Positions 40,885 to 50,287 of a DNA stretch of 64,000 nt are shown here, one piece after another. The notes beneath the pieces are model-generated. The model searched no databases and was not told where the DNA came from. It was given only the letters and a program-made list of their open reading frames with translations. Where the stretch lies: assembly GCA_937863995.1 (NCBI GenBank), contig CALMIK010000024.1:1-64000 (forward strand). The letters run 5' to 3'. Positions within the stretch are counted from its first letter, which is position 1. Every line of letters begins with the position of its first letter. Origin of the DNA: an uncultured Chelatococcus sp. GTDB taxonomy: Bacteria; Pseudomonadota; Alphaproteobacteria; Rhizobiales; Beijerinckiaceae. The position numbers were made by a program, and so were the translations under genes.

Positions 40885-43554
40885 GTGAGTCTAGATTCAA
40901 AAACCGTCAATGCGCACATCAACGATATTTTGCGCGTATCCAATGCCGATCCATTGATAATCAATGCTTTTACCCATCGCTACGATACGCTCGGCCAGCT
41001 CGATGCCGCGCTTTTTGGCCTCGCGCCGGTGATCGTGCACCCCATCGTCGGCCTCTATCAGATCGTGTTCAACCGCACGCCCGACGACGATGGCCTGGAG
41101 TATTGGGTCGGCAAGCTCAGCGCCAAGTCCATCGTGCCTTCTGACAATTCCGTGATCAAAGGCATCACGCTGGAGCTGGCCGCTTCCGACGAATGGAGCG
41201 CGCTGGTCAAGGGCAAGACCAATGCCGAGATCGTCACGGCGCTTTACAAGCAGGCGCTGCAGCGCGCGCCGGACAAGCCGGGCCTCGATTTCTGGACCGG
41301 GGAGCTAAACAAGGGCCGCTCGCCGGCCGACCTCATCCTGGAGTTCGCCAGCTCGGACGAGTTCATCGCCCTGACCACGCCGCACATCGAAGGCTTCCTG
41401 CGCGGTACCGGTTCGGCAGCGCCCGCCGGCAGCCTGTTCGACGTCGCGCCTTTCGATCGGACGGTCGACAGTCCGCTCGGCTACGAGGTCGTCAAGGAGC
41501 GCATCGCCGACATTCTGCGCTTCGATGCCTCATACCATCTCGTCGATACCTTCCGGGAGCGCTATGCATCCCTCGACGAGCTCGATGCGGCGCTGCTCGA
41601 CTTTTCCGCCGTGACGGTCACGCCGCTGATCGGTCTCTACCAGGCCGCGTTTGGCCGCCTGCCCGACGACAAGGGGCTGACCTTCTGGCGCGGCGAGCTT
41701 GGTGACGCCGGCGTGGAGCTGTTCGACCTGGGCGCGCTGCACGAAATCGCCAAGAGGTTCGTCGATTCGAACGAATGGCAGCACAAGTTCGAGGAATCGA
41801 ACAACCGTGGCATCGTCAAGGCGATCTACAGGCAGGCGCTTGGCCGTGAGGAAGATGCGGAAGGCATAGATTTCTGGACGGCGCAGCTGGATAAAGGCGT
41901 TTCTCCCGCCGAGCTGCTGATCCAGTTCGTGTTGTCCGACGAGTTCATCGCGTCGGCGGCGCCGCACTTCGACACGCTGCTGCTCAGCGCCGCGCGCGCT
42001 TCGTTCCCTGAGTCCAAGCCGCTGTTCGACCTGACGCCGTTCACGCTTGCCGACGGCGTTCTCACGCTCAATCTGGATGGGCCGTACACGATCTCGCCCG
42101 CTGCAGACGGCACGGCGGCGCTGCGCCTGCTGGGGGCGAGCCACATCCTTTCGGCGAGTGAGCTCAACGGCATCAAGGGGATCGCGGTCGAAGAGGGCGT
42201 CACGCTCGAGATCGCGAGCTCGGTTCTCGCCAACCGCAGCATCGCTTTCACCGGCAGCGATGGCGGCGCTGGTAAGGTCAATATTTCCGGCGTCACCGTT
42301 ACCCAGGCGACGATCCAGGCCCCTGTCGGTATCGATGTCGATCTGCGCGGCATCAGTTTCGGCGACAACGCGCCGGACGTCACCGTGAACGGCAACGTGC
42401 GCGACTGGATTCTCGCCCGCTGGACGGCGCTCGACCAGGCTTACGGACAGCTCGCGAAGGCCGAGGGCGGAGCCGGCGCGCCGTTGCCAGACGCCATCGT
42501 GGTGCCCGGCGCAAAGACGGTCGGCGAGGCCACGCTGATCGTCAACACGGCCTTCGTGAAGCTTGCCGCCGCCTACGCCGACTATCTCGAAGACGGCGGC
42601 GCGCCTTTGACCGACTTCATCGCCAAGGCCAGCGAAACGCGCACGCAGCTCATTCACGACAACCTGCTTGGCAATGGCTCGAGCACGGCAATCGACGGGC
42701 GCGAATTCCCCGCCGATGTCGAGGCTGAGCTGCGGGCATTGCTGCCGGATTGGGTCGAGGGGCGGCCGTTGGTGTCAGGCAACCATTCGGAGGCCTTCAA
42801 CGCCGACCATCGCGCCGCGCTGGCCATCGATTGGGAGAAGGGCTTCGAGAGGCCGGACTATGTTCAGTCCGCCGATCAGAAAAAGATCGACGCCATCGGC
42901 ATCAACGAGAACGGCTTCACTCACGTCGGCAGTGGCAACACGCCTTACAACTACGTGCTCGAGCGGCACGAAGGCGCGGGTGTCGAGGTCGGGCTGAAGG
43001 TGCACTTCCGTGGCGGGGCGGATATTGAACCGGTTGGCCCGTCCGATGAGGATGGCATCGTGCAGTTCGAGGTTCCCACCGGTCACGGGGCGGGCACGAC
43101 CTGGGACCCGGCGGTGTGGTCGTTCGACTTCTCGGTGCTGGCCGGCATCAACGGCCAGGACACGACGCTGGACGACTTCCTGTTCACGTTCAAGATCGAT
43201 ATCGATCCGTCGGCTGCCACGAAGTTCGTCGTGCTGGAGTTGCGCGGCGCGAACGGCAACACGCCATGGATCGACGTGGCAACCGGCGAAATCTTCATTC
43301 CCGATCAGGAAAAACCCACGACGGGCGAGAACGACGCCCTGATTTCGCAAAACTCGCTCAACTTCGGCTTCAATCACATCCGCGATCTCATCAAGGTCGA
43401 GGAAGGCGAGCGCTACAACTTCGGCGAGGGCGAGTTCGACATCATCCTGTCCGCCGCCACGCGCGGAAACGACAGTGTCGAACTTGCGAGCACGCATATC
43501 GTCGTCAATGTCGTCGGTTCGGAACCCGCGTCTTTGCTCGCCGACATCGCATGA
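40885..43554 (+). CDS. large DUF4214-repeat protein, probably secreted or surface-located
   Basis: An 889-residue protein without an N-terminal signal peptide. Residues about 12-170 and 207-363 are two copies of the same module; each holds two DUF4214 units. Paired segments include LDAALFGLAPVIVHPIVGLYQ with LDAALLDFSAVTVTPLIGLYQ, and GLDFWTGELNKGRSPADLILEF with GIDFWTAQLDKGVSPAELLIQF. The rest is beta-rich without RTX nonapeptides and ends in LLADIA. DUF4214 occurs in S-layer-like and type I-secreted proteins, so C-terminal-signal export is possible. The GTG at 40885 is chosen for its GGAG at 6 bp; a TTG at 40873 is the alternative. A strong terminator follows, then a glycosyltransferase gene that may modify it. 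Confidence 0.88.
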   Translation: MSLDSKTVNAHINDILRVSNADPLIINAFTHRYDTLGQLDAALFGLAPVIVHPIVGLYQIVFNRTPDDDGLEYWVGKLSAKSIVPSDNSVIKGITLELAASDEWSALVKGKTNAEIVTALYKQALQRAPDKPGLDFWTGELNKGRSPADLILEFASSDEFIALTTPHIEGFLRGTGSAAPAGSLFDVAPFDRTVDSPLGYEVVKERIADILRFDASYHLVDTFRERYASLDELDAALLDFSAVTVTPLIGLYQAAFGRLPDDKGLTFWRGELGDAGVELFDLGALHEIAKRFVDSNEWQHKFEESNNRGIVKAIYRQALGREEDAEGIDFWTAQLDKGVSPAELLIQFVLSDEFIASAAPHFDTLLLSAARASFPESKPLFDLTPFTLADGVLTLNLDGPYTISPAADGTAALRLLGASHILSASELNGIKGIAVEEGVTLEIASSVLANRSIAFTGSDGGAGKVNISGVTVTQATIQAPVGIDVDLRGISFGDNAPDVTVNGNVRDWILARWTALDQAYGQLAKAEGGAGAPLPDAIVVPGAKTVGEATLIVNTAFVKLAAAYADYLEDGGAPLTDFIAKASETRTQLIHDNLLGNGSSTAIDGREFPADVEAELRALLPDWVEGRPLVSGNHSEAFNADHRAALAIDWEKGFERPDYVQSADQKKIDAIGINENGFTHVGSGNTPYNYVLERHEGAGVEVGLKVHFRGGADIEPVGPSDEDGIVQFEVPTGHGAGTTWDPAVWSFDFSVLAGINGQDTTLDDFLFTFKIDIDPSAATKFVVLELRGANGNTPWIDVATGEIFIPDQEKPTTGENDALISQNSLNFGFNHIRDLIKVEEGERYNFGEGEFDIILSAATRGNDSVELASTHIVVNVVGSEPASLLADIA

Positions 43555-43578
43555 GATAGGGCCTCTGTCATGGACTGC

Positions 43579-43609
43579 AAACGCGCGCCGCCAAGGCGCG
43601 CGTTTTTTT
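43579..43609 (+). terminator. intrinsic terminator of the DUF4214 gene
   Basis: Perfect 11-bp stem (AAACGCGCGCC/GGCGCGCGTTT), 5-base loop, followed by a run that brings the T total to seven. It lies 25 bp past the stop codon. Confidence 0.93.
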
Positions 43610-43639
43610 GTGTCGGAATAGACAATGTTCGCCAGAAAT

Positions 43640-43817
43640 TCTGGTGCCAAGATGGAAAACGCTACGTCAGAATGATATAATTGACGCGAATGAATGCTTT
43701 CGGGGAATGATTTATTATGCGCAATGTTAATAAATATAATGAAATTTGTTTTTCAATTTGCTTCTATTCTATCTGATAATTTCATTATATAGAAAGTATA
43801 ATTTTAGGATGCTTTAG
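43640..43817. other. AT-rich promoter region of the glycosyltransferase gene
   Basis: About 180 bp of markedly AT-rich sequence in a GC-rich window, with several TATAAT-like stretches (for example TATAAT at about 43675 and 43735). It holds no gene and directly precedes the glycosyltransferase start. The base composition suggests either transfer or a region bound by an AT-binding silencer protein. Confidence 0.55.
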
Positions 43818-45725
43818 ATGAATTTTGGCGAACAGCAGGAAACGGAACGCGCGGATCCGCTTGCGTGGCTGCTTGCCTTGTCGGGAGAGGGGCTGGCGGG
43901 CGTCGGGCTGAAGCGGGTTGCCGCGTCGGTTTTCTCCGTCGCCGGCGGCAGGGGCGGGCGGAATGCGGCGCGCTCCCTGAAGCGGGCACTGCGGCTGTAT
44001 TTCGAGGCCGGCGACCGGGAAAAGGCGTGGGGGGTTAGCAACAGGCTGCGCCATGCGGCGGAGGGCGATCCCGATACGGCTTTCATCATGTTTTCCCTGG
44101 CGCGCGAGGGGGCGGGGCAACCAGCGCTCTGCGCGCTGCAAAGGACGCTTCTGGGCAGCCGGAATCTTCAATACATCCGCCTGGCGCTGAGCATTCCGTT
44201 GATGGATGGCGACAGCGACACCGACTACGCCCTTTTACAGGAAACGGCGCTTTTTCTGGAAAGCCAGCCGGGGGCGCGGGGCGCAAGCGCCTTTCTAAGC
44301 TCCGATCTCGTCACCTGGGCACTGATGCGCTGCGATTTCCCCGCCGCGCGCCGCTATCTCGGCGTCGTGCAGGCGCATCTCGACAGCGGACGCTACGGAA
44401 TCGTCGGGCGGAGTATCGGTTTCCATCTGCTGCATTGGTCGGGCGATGAAAAGGCCGCCGGTTATGCGCTGGGGAACGTGATCTCCCCGCCGCCGCCGGA
44501 CGCGCGCGCAAGGCGCATGGCCATGCCCCGCCGCGTGGACGACGGCAAGATCAGGATCGGCTATGTCTCGGCCGATTTTTTCGCGCGCCACGCGACGATG
44601 AAGCTGCTCGGCAACGTGCTGGAACGGCACGACAGGGAGCGTTTCGAGATCACGCTTTTCTGCCTCTCCCCGGATGACGAGATCCGGCAGGACGACGCGG
44701 AGCGGGAAAAATGGGGCAGGGCGATCGACGTGAAGGCGATGACCGATGAGGAAATCGCCGCCTGCATCCGCGAGAACGGGATCGATATACTGGTCGATCT
44801 CAAGGGATACACGATCAATCATCGATGCAGGATCTTCAACCTGCCCTCGGCGCCGGTTCATGTCGCGTGGCTCGGCTATCCGGCACCGGCCCTCAACGTC
44901 GACCTCGATTACGTGATCGGCGATCCGTTCGTGCTTCCCGACAGCGCCCGGCCCGACTGGCAGGAAACCTTCTGCCGCCTGCCCGAGACGTATCAGCCGA
45001 ACGACCCGGTCGGCCGCCCGCCGATCGCGCCGGCGGCGCGCGCCGATTTCGGTTTGCCGGCGGATCGCTTCATCTATGCCTCGTGCAACAACCCGCTCAA
45101 GATCGTGCCGCGCGTCATCGACCTGTGGTGCGAGATCCTGCGCCGCACGCCAAAAAGCATGCTGTGGCTGCACAGCCGTGGGGAGACGCAGTGGCGGAAC
45201 CTGTTGCGGGAATTCGCCCGGCAAGGCATCGCGGAAGAACGCATCGTCCAGATGCCGTTCGAGGGCGATTACGCCCGGCACCTCAACCGCATGCAGCTTG
45301 CCGATGTCGGGCTCGACACCTTTCCCTGCAACGGTCACACGACGACATCGGAGCAATTGTGGGCCGGCCTGCCGGTGCTCACGGTTAAAGGCACCCATTT
45401 CGCCTCCCGGGTCAGCGAGAGCCTGCTCAACGCCATCGGCTTGCCCGGGATGGTGGCGCGGGACGATGCCGCCTATCTCGCGCAGGCGGTGGCGCTCTAC
45501 GAGGACCGGGAGCTGCTTGCGCGCAACCGGAGCGCGCTGGAGACCGGGCGCTTCACCCGTCCGCTGTTCGACGCGGAACGGTTCTGCCGCCATCTGGAAA
45601 CGGCCTATGCGATGATGGCGGCGCGCGCGCGGGCCGGCCTGCAGCCCGACGTGATCGATGTTCCGGTCCTGCCGCCGCGCGAAGGATCGTTCGAGGCGAG
45701 GGCGGCTACCGCCGCCGCATCCTGA
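43818..45725 (+). CDS. GT41-family (OGT/SPINDLY-like) protein glycosyltransferase
   Basis: A 635-residue protein. Residues about 1-230 are helical and TPR-like. The rest is the catalytic domain of O-GlcNAc-transferase type: GYVSADFFARHATMKLL with the conserved His, DLKGYTINHRCRIFNL, VAWLGYPAP, the Lys in NNPLKIVPRVIDLW and the sugar-nucleotide site CNGHTTTSEQLWAGLPVLT. The family includes eukaryotic OGT and bacterial HMW1C-like enzymes that glycosylate proteins in the cytoplasm. The nearest candidate substrate is the DUF4214 protein before it, though a terminator and AT-rich gap separate them, so the two genes have their own promoters. The sugar donor is not predictable. Confidence 0.9.
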   Translation: MNFGEQQETERADPLAWLLALSGEGLAGVGLKRVAASVFSVAGGRGGRNAARSLKRALRLYFEAGDREKAWGVSNRLRHAAEGDPDTAFIMFSLAREGAGQPALCALQRTLLGSRNLQYIRLALSIPLMDGDSDTDYALLQETALFLESQPGARGASAFLSSDLVTWALMRCDFPAARRYLGVVQAHLDSGRYGIVGRSIGFHLLHWSGDEKAAGYALGNVISPPPPDARARRMAMPRRVDDGKIRIGYVSADFFARHATMKLLGNVLERHDRERFEITLFCLSPDDEIRQDDAEREKWGRAIDVKAMTDEEIAACIRENGIDILVDLKGYTINHRCRIFNLPSAPVHVAWLGYPAPALNVDLDYVIGDPFVLPDSARPDWQETFCRLPETYQPNDPVGRPPIAPAARADFGLPADRFIYASCNNPLKIVPRVIDLWCEILRRTPKSMLWLHSRGETQWRNLLREFARQGIAEERIVQMPFEGDYARHLNRMQLADVGLDTFPCNGHTTTSEQLWAGLPVLTVKGTHFASRVSESLLNAIGLPGMVARDDAAYLAQAVALYEDRELLARNRSALETGRFTRPLFDAERFCRHLETAYAMMAARARAGLQPDVIDVPVLPPREGSFEARAATAAAS

Positions 45726-45726
45726 G

Positions 45727-45748
45727 CCCCGGCCAGCCGTCCGGGGCG
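45727..45748 (+). other. GC-rich hairpin after the glycosyltransferase gene
   Basis: Perfect 7-bp stem (GCCCCGG/CCGGGGC) with an 8-base loop, one base past the stop. No T-run follows, so termination would be weak or Rho-dependent. Confidence 0.45.
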
Positions 45749-45935
45749 CCGCGCCTGTCCGCGATGACGCGTTCCCCAGCATGTCGACGAGATCAAGATG
45801 AAGACGCGCGATTTCCGGTAAAGTGCTGGCCAGCGGGTTTTTTTGCACGTCGTCGAGATTGATGAAATCCTGTTAGGCTTTCGTCAAATAGCGTGGCTAT
45901 ATATCTACCGGCAATGACCAGAAGGGCGGGCACGC

Positions 45936-47321
45936 ATGAGCACACTCTCCATCCATTATGATCGCGTGCTGTCGATTGTTGGGGAAGTGGTGCGAATCGC
46001 CCTGCCTGCGCGTGGGCCGGGTGAGAACGGGGACGATCCGGACGGGCCGCGCTACGGCGATCTCGCCATCGTCAGCGAGGGCGAATCGGGCGCGCGGCTG
46101 GCGCAGGTGGTGCGGCTCGACGCCGGCGAGGTGTCGCTGCAGGTGTTCGGCGGCACGCAGGGGTTGTCCACGCGCTCGCGGGCACGGTTTCTCGGCCATG
46201 CGCCCAAGGTGGCGTTCTCGGGCAACATTCTGGGCCGCGTTTTTTCCGGCGACGGTCGCGTTTCCGACGGTGGCCCGGCGCTCGATCACGAGCCACAGGT
46301 GGAGATCGGCGGGCCTTCGGTGAACCCGGCGCGCCGGGCGCTTGCCTCGCGCATGATCCGCACGAACGTGCCGATGATCGACGTGTTCAACTGCCTCGTC
46401 GAAAGCCAGAAGATCCCGATTTTCTCCCGCGCCGGCGAGCCTTACGACGCCTTGCTGGGGCGCATCGGCGTGCAGGCGGATGCCGACATCGTGGTGTTCG
46501 GCGGCCTCGGTCTCACCTTCGACGATTACTGGCGCTTCCGCTCCACCTTCGAGGATGCCGGCGTTTTCTCGCGCACGGTGATGTTCGTCAACCAGGCCGC
46601 CGACCCGCCGCTGGAGCGCCTGCTGGTGCCGGACATGGCGCTGGCGGTGGCCGAGAAATTCGCCGTCGAGGAGAAGAAGCGCGTTCTCGTGCTGCTCACC
46701 GACATGACGGCCTTCGCCGACGCGCTGAAGGAAGTCGGCGTCGCCATGGAGCGGGTGCCGTCAAACCGCGGCTATCTGGGCGATCTCTATTCGCAGCTCG
46801 CGCGCCGCTATGAGAAGGCGTCGGTGTTCCACGGCGCGGGATCGGTGACGATCCTGACCGTGACCACCATGCCGGGCGGCGACGTCACCCATCCGGTGCC
46901 CGACAACACGGGCTACATCACGGAAGGCCAGTTCTACCTGCGCGACGGGCTCATCGACCCGTTCGGCTCGCTGTCGCGTCTCAAGCAGCACGTCATCGGC
47001 AAGGAGACGCGTGAGGACCATTCGGCGGTGATGAACACCATGATCCGCCTCTATGCGAGCGCGCGCGAGGCGGAGCGCAAGCAGGCCATGGCCTTCGAGC
47101 TGTCGGACTACGACGAGCGGCTGGTGCGCTTCGGGCAGGCGTTCAAGACGCGCTTCATGGACATCGCCGTGTCGCTGCCGCTGGAAGAGGCGCTCGATCT
47201 CGGCTGGCGCACCATGGCGGAAAACTTCTCGCCCGACGAACTGCTGATCCGCCAGAACCTCATCGACAAGTATTATCCGCAGGACGACTCGCCGCAGGCT
47301 CAATTGGCGCAAGCCGGCTGA
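45936..47321 (+). CDS. ntpB: V/A-type ATPase subunit B
   Basis: A 461-residue regulatory subunit of the V1 head, paired with subunit A. As expected for B, it lacks a Walker A loop; its equivalent region reads IFSRAGEPYDALLGRI. Other family stretches are VMFVNQAADPPLERLLVPDMALAVAEKF, LLTDMTAFADALKEVG, PSNRGYLGDLYSQLARRYE and TMPGGDVTHPVPDNTGYITEGQ. It is the first gene of a seven-gene operon (B-D-I-K-E-DUF2764-A), 11 bp before the D gene. The B gene leading, with A at the far end, is unusual. Confidence 0.93.
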   Translation: MSTLSIHYDRVLSIVGEVVRIALPARGPGENGDDPDGPRYGDLAIVSEGESGARLAQVVRLDAGEVSLQVFGGTQGLSTRSRARFLGHAPKVAFSGNILGRVFSGDGRVSDGGPALDHEPQVEIGGPSVNPARRALASRMIRTNVPMIDVFNCLVESQKIPIFSRAGEPYDALLGRIGVQADADIVVFGGLGLTFDDYWRFRSTFEDAGVFSRTVMFVNQAADPPLERLLVPDMALAVAEKFAVEEKKRVLVLLTDMTAFADALKEVGVAMERVPSNRGYLGDLYSQLARRYEKASVFHGAGSVTILTVTTMPGGDVTHPVPDNTGYITEGQFYLRDGLIDPFGSLSRLKQHVIGKETREDHSAVMNTMIRLYASAREAERKQAMAFELSDYDERLVRFGQAFKTRFMDIAVSLPLEEALDLGWRTMAENFSPDELLIRQNLIDKYYPQDDSPQAQLAQAG

Positions 47322-47332
47322 GGAGCGCGAAC

Positions 47333-47944
47333 ATGAGCCGCATCCCCCTCAGCAAGGCCCAGCTTGCCCGCGAGAAGGAAAGCCTCGCCGCCAGCCGGCG
47401 TTTCCTGCCCGCGCTCGATCTCAAGCGCCAGCAGCTCATGGCCGAGCGCAACAAGGCGCGCGCTGAAGCCGGCGCGGCGCGGGCGGCGTTCCAGCGGGCG
47501 GTCGAAGAGGCCGGCGCGACGGTGCCGATGCTCGCCGACCGGCGCATCGATCTCAAGGGCCTGGTGAAGGTGGAAGCCGTGCGCCTCGCCGAGCGTAACA
47601 TCGCCGGTGTGCGCGTGCCGGTGGTGGAGGACGTCGTGGTTACCGTGCGCCCCTACGGCCGCTTCGCGCGCCCGCACTGGGTGGACGAGGTGGTGCGCCG
47701 GCTGAGGAAGGCCGCGCGGCTGCGCGTCGAGACGGAAGTCGCCGAACGCTCGGTGGAACTGCTCGATCGGGCGGTGATGCGCACCACGCAGCGCGTCAAC
47801 CTGTTCGACAAAATCCTGATTCCGCAGGCGGAGAGCAATATCCGCCGCATTCTCGTGGCGCTGGGCGACAACGAGCGCGCGGCGGTCGTCGGCGCCAAGC
47901 TGGCGAAGCGCAAGCGCCTGCAGCAGACGGGGAACGGCGCATGA
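47333..47944 (+). CDS. ntpD: V/A-type ATPase subunit D (central stalk)
   Basis: A 203-residue coiled-coil subunit that forms the rotor axle. The N-terminal helix (IPLSKAQLAREKESLAASRR) and C-terminal helix (RTTQRVNLFDKILIPQAESNIRRIL) are those of the ATP-synt_D family, the latter its best mark. The stop overlaps the next start by four bases. The rotor partner F is not found as a separate gene. Confidence 0.92.
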   Translation: MSRIPLSKAQLAREKESLAASRRFLPALDLKRQQLMAERNKARAEAGAARAAFQRAVEEAGATVPMLADRRIDLKGLVKVEAVRLAERNIAGVRVPVVEDVVVTVRPYGRFARPHWVDEVVRRLRKAARLRVETEVAERSVELLDRAVMRTTQRVNLFDKILIPQAESNIRRILVALGDNERAAVVGAKLAKRKRLQQTGNGA

Positions 47945-49815
47945 CCATCGTTCCCATGCGGCGCATCACGCTCTGCGGGTTGATCGGCGAGAAGGACACG
48001 GTGCTCGCCGGCCTGCAGGATCTCGGCTGCGTGCATCTCATTCCGCTGCGCCAGCCCGGCGCGCTTACGCCCGACGACCCTGTGCTGCGCCGGCGCACCG
48101 AAACGGCCTTCCGGCATCTGGGCGAGTCCCCCTACCAGTTGCGGCCGTTCCGCCTCGCGACGCCTTTCGAGCTGACGGCTGTGGTGAACGACATCGTCGC
48201 CAACCGCGCCCGCCTGCGCCAGCTCCGCGACCGTCGCGACGCGCTGGAGCAGCGCATCGCCACGCTGGAGCAATGGGGCGATTTCCGCCTGCCGCCGGTC
48301 GAGGACATGGCCGGCGAGCGGCTGTGGTTCTACGTTTTGCCGATCAACCAGCGCCGCGCGCTCGATCGCGTCGAGCTGCCGTGGCAGATCGTCGGCAAGG
48401 GGCCGACGGTGCTTTACGTCGTCATCGTCTCGCCGGACGAGCCGCCGGTGGATGTGCTGCCGGTGGCGCGCGCCCGCACGGGCGCGGTCGCGCTTTCCGA
48501 CCTGCGCGAGGCGCTCGAGGACACCGAGGGCGATATCGAGGAAGCCGAGGTGCGGCGGGCGGAGCTCACGCGCTGGCGACTGGTGCTCGGCCTGCATCTG
48601 GCGGAGGCGGCCGACAGCGACGAACGCCGCGCGGTGGCCGAGCAGACGCTCGACGCGGAACGCGTGTTCGCGCTTCAGGGCTGGGCGCCGGCAGGAGCGA
48701 CGGCGCGGCTTGAAGCCTTCGCGAAAAGCCACGGCCTCGCCCTCGTGCTGGAAGAGCCGACTGCCGACGACAGGCCGCCGACGCTGCTCGCGCCCCCCGA
48801 CCGGGTGGCGAGCGGGGCGGACCTGACGCACTTCTATACGAGCCCCGGCTATCGCAGCTGGGACCCCAGCCTCGTCGTGTTCGTGTCGTTCTCGATCTTT
48901 TTCGCCATGATCGTGGCGGATGCCGGCTACGCCGCCATCATCACGATCGCCGTGGCGCTGTTCTGGCGCAGGTTCGACGCCAGTCCGGCACTGCGGCGTG
49001 CCCGCGTGCTGCTCGTGGTGCTATCGTCGACGGCGCTTTTCTACGGCGTGCTGGCGGGCTCTTACTTCGGCCTCGCGCCGCCGCCGGGCAGCTTCATGGC
49101 GCGCTTCGACATCATCGACGTTCACGATTTCACAGCGATGATGCGGTTGTCGATCGGCGTCGGCGTCGTGCATCTGTCGATCGGGCTCGGCGCCGAGGCG
49201 TGGGTCAACCGGGCCGGCGGGGCGTCGGGCGGGTTGGTCATGGGCAAGATCAGCGGCAGGTCGCTGACGGCGCTCGGCTGGATCGCGGTGATCTGGGCGG
49301 GCTTCCTCATGTGGCTGGGCGAGGGCGGCACGGTGGCGACCTCGCTCGTCGCGCCTGTCATGCTGGGTGGCCTCGCGGCGGTTGCGGTCGGCGGCGCTGC
49401 GGCGCAGGCCAATGCCGGCTGGGGCAAGCGCGTGCTCGGCGGCGCGCTGGCGCTGACGGGCATCACCAAGATCTTCGGCGATATTCTCAGCTACCTGCGC
49501 CTTTTCGCGTTGGGGCTCGCCAGCGCCTCGCTCGCCGCGACGTTCAACGCGCTGGCCGCGGACATTCGCGACGACAAGGCGGGCATTTACGTGCTGCTGT
49601 CGGTGCTGGTGTTGCTGCTGGGGCACGGCGTCAATTTCGCGCTCGGCATCATGAGCGGCGTGGTGCACGGCCTGCGGCTCAACTTCATCGAATTCTTCAG
49701 TTGGGGGCTGACCGAGGAGGGATATCCCTTCCGGGCATTCGCCCGACGCGCGACCGGAAACGAGCCGGCGGGGGGCACGGCGCCGGCCGCGCCGCCGCAG
49801 GCGCACGCCAAATGA
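47941..49815 (+). CDS. ntpI: V/A-type ATPase subunit I (a subunit of the membrane stator)
   Basis: A 624-residue protein. The N-terminal half (to about residue 290) is soluble and helical; the C-terminal half has about seven helices. The segment SYLRLFALGLASASLAATFN holds the Arg that faces the ion-binding carboxylate of the ring. FFAMIVADAGYAAI marks the first helices. It closes the ion path with the K ring. The C-terminus is a Pro/Ala-rich tail. Confidence 0.92.
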   Translation: MTIVPMRRITLCGLIGEKDTVLAGLQDLGCVHLIPLRQPGALTPDDPVLRRRTETAFRHLGESPYQLRPFRLATPFELTAVVNDIVANRARLRQLRDRRDALEQRIATLEQWGDFRLPPVEDMAGERLWFYVLPINQRRALDRVELPWQIVGKGPTVLYVVIVSPDEPPVDVLPVARARTGAVALSDLREALEDTEGDIEEAEVRRAELTRWRLVLGLHLAEAADSDERRAVAEQTLDAERVFALQGWAPAGATARLEAFAKSHGLALVLEEPTADDRPPTLLAPPDRVASGADLTHFYTSPGYRSWDPSLVVFVSFSIFFAMIVADAGYAAIITIAVALFWRRFDASPALRRARVLLVVLSSTALFYGVLAGSYFGLAPPPGSFMARFDIIDVHDFTAMMRLSIGVGVVHLSIGLGAEAWVNRAGGASGGLVMGKISGRSLTALGWIAVIWAGFLMWLGEGGTVATSLVAPVMLGGLAAVAVGGAAAQANAGWGKRVLGGALALTGITKIFGDILSYLRLFALGLASASLAATFNALAADIRDDKAGIYVLLSVLVLLLGHGVNFALGIMSGVVHGLRLNFIEFFSWGLTEEGYPFRAFARRATGNEPAGGTAPAAPPQAHAK

Positions 49816-49827
49816 AAGAGGCAGACA

Positions 49828-50274
49828 ATGAATGAGTTCATCATCGCCCTCGGGTGGCTTGGCGTGTTCGCGCCTATGGGGCTTGGAGCATTGGGGAGCG
49901 CCATCGGCGTCGCGCTCGCCGGGCAGGCGGCCATCGGCGCCATGCTGGAGACGGACGGAAACTACGGCCGCTATCTCGGCGTGTCGCTGATGCCGTCCTC
50001 GAACGTGATCTACGGCATCGTGGTGATGTTCTCGCTGCAGCAGCCGATCACGGCGCAGAACGGCGGGGCGCTGTTCGGCATCGGCATCATCACGGCCCTC
50101 GTCCTGCTCTACGCTGGCGCTTATCAGGGGCGTGTGTGCGCCAGCGCCATCGCCGCCTCTAAGAACAAGCCGGAGATCTTCGGCCTCAGCCTTGCCCCGG
50201 CGGCGATCGTGGAAGGCTTCCAGGTCTTCGCCTTCGTGTTCGCGCTGGTGCTGGCCGGTTACATCGAATCATAA
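49828..50274 (+). CDS. ntpK: V/A-type ATPase subunit K (membrane rotor, duplicated hairpin)
   Basis: A 148-residue proteolipid made of two helical hairpins. Only the second carries the ion-binding carboxylate, Glu129 in APAAIVEGFQVFAF; at the matching place the first hairpin has Ile. One carboxylate per four helices is the true V-type pattern. Ser58, Asn59 (LMPSSN) and Gln100 (AYQGRV) fall where the Na+-binding rotor of Enterococcus has Thr, Gln and Gln, so Na+ use cannot be excluded. Confidence 0.93.
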   Translation: MNEFIIALGWLGVFAPMGLGALGSAIGVALAGQAAIGAMLETDGNYGRYLGVSLMPSSNVIYGIVVMFSLQQPITAQNGGALFGIGIITALVLLYAGAYQGRVCASAIAASKNKPEIFGLSLAPAAIVEGFQVFAFVFALVLAGYIES

Positions 50275-50287
50275 GGGAGGCGGGCGC

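Noticed and set aside
40885..43554. RTX calcium-binding toxin or adhesin
   Set aside because: No GGxGxD nonapeptides are present; the repeats are DUF4214 units.
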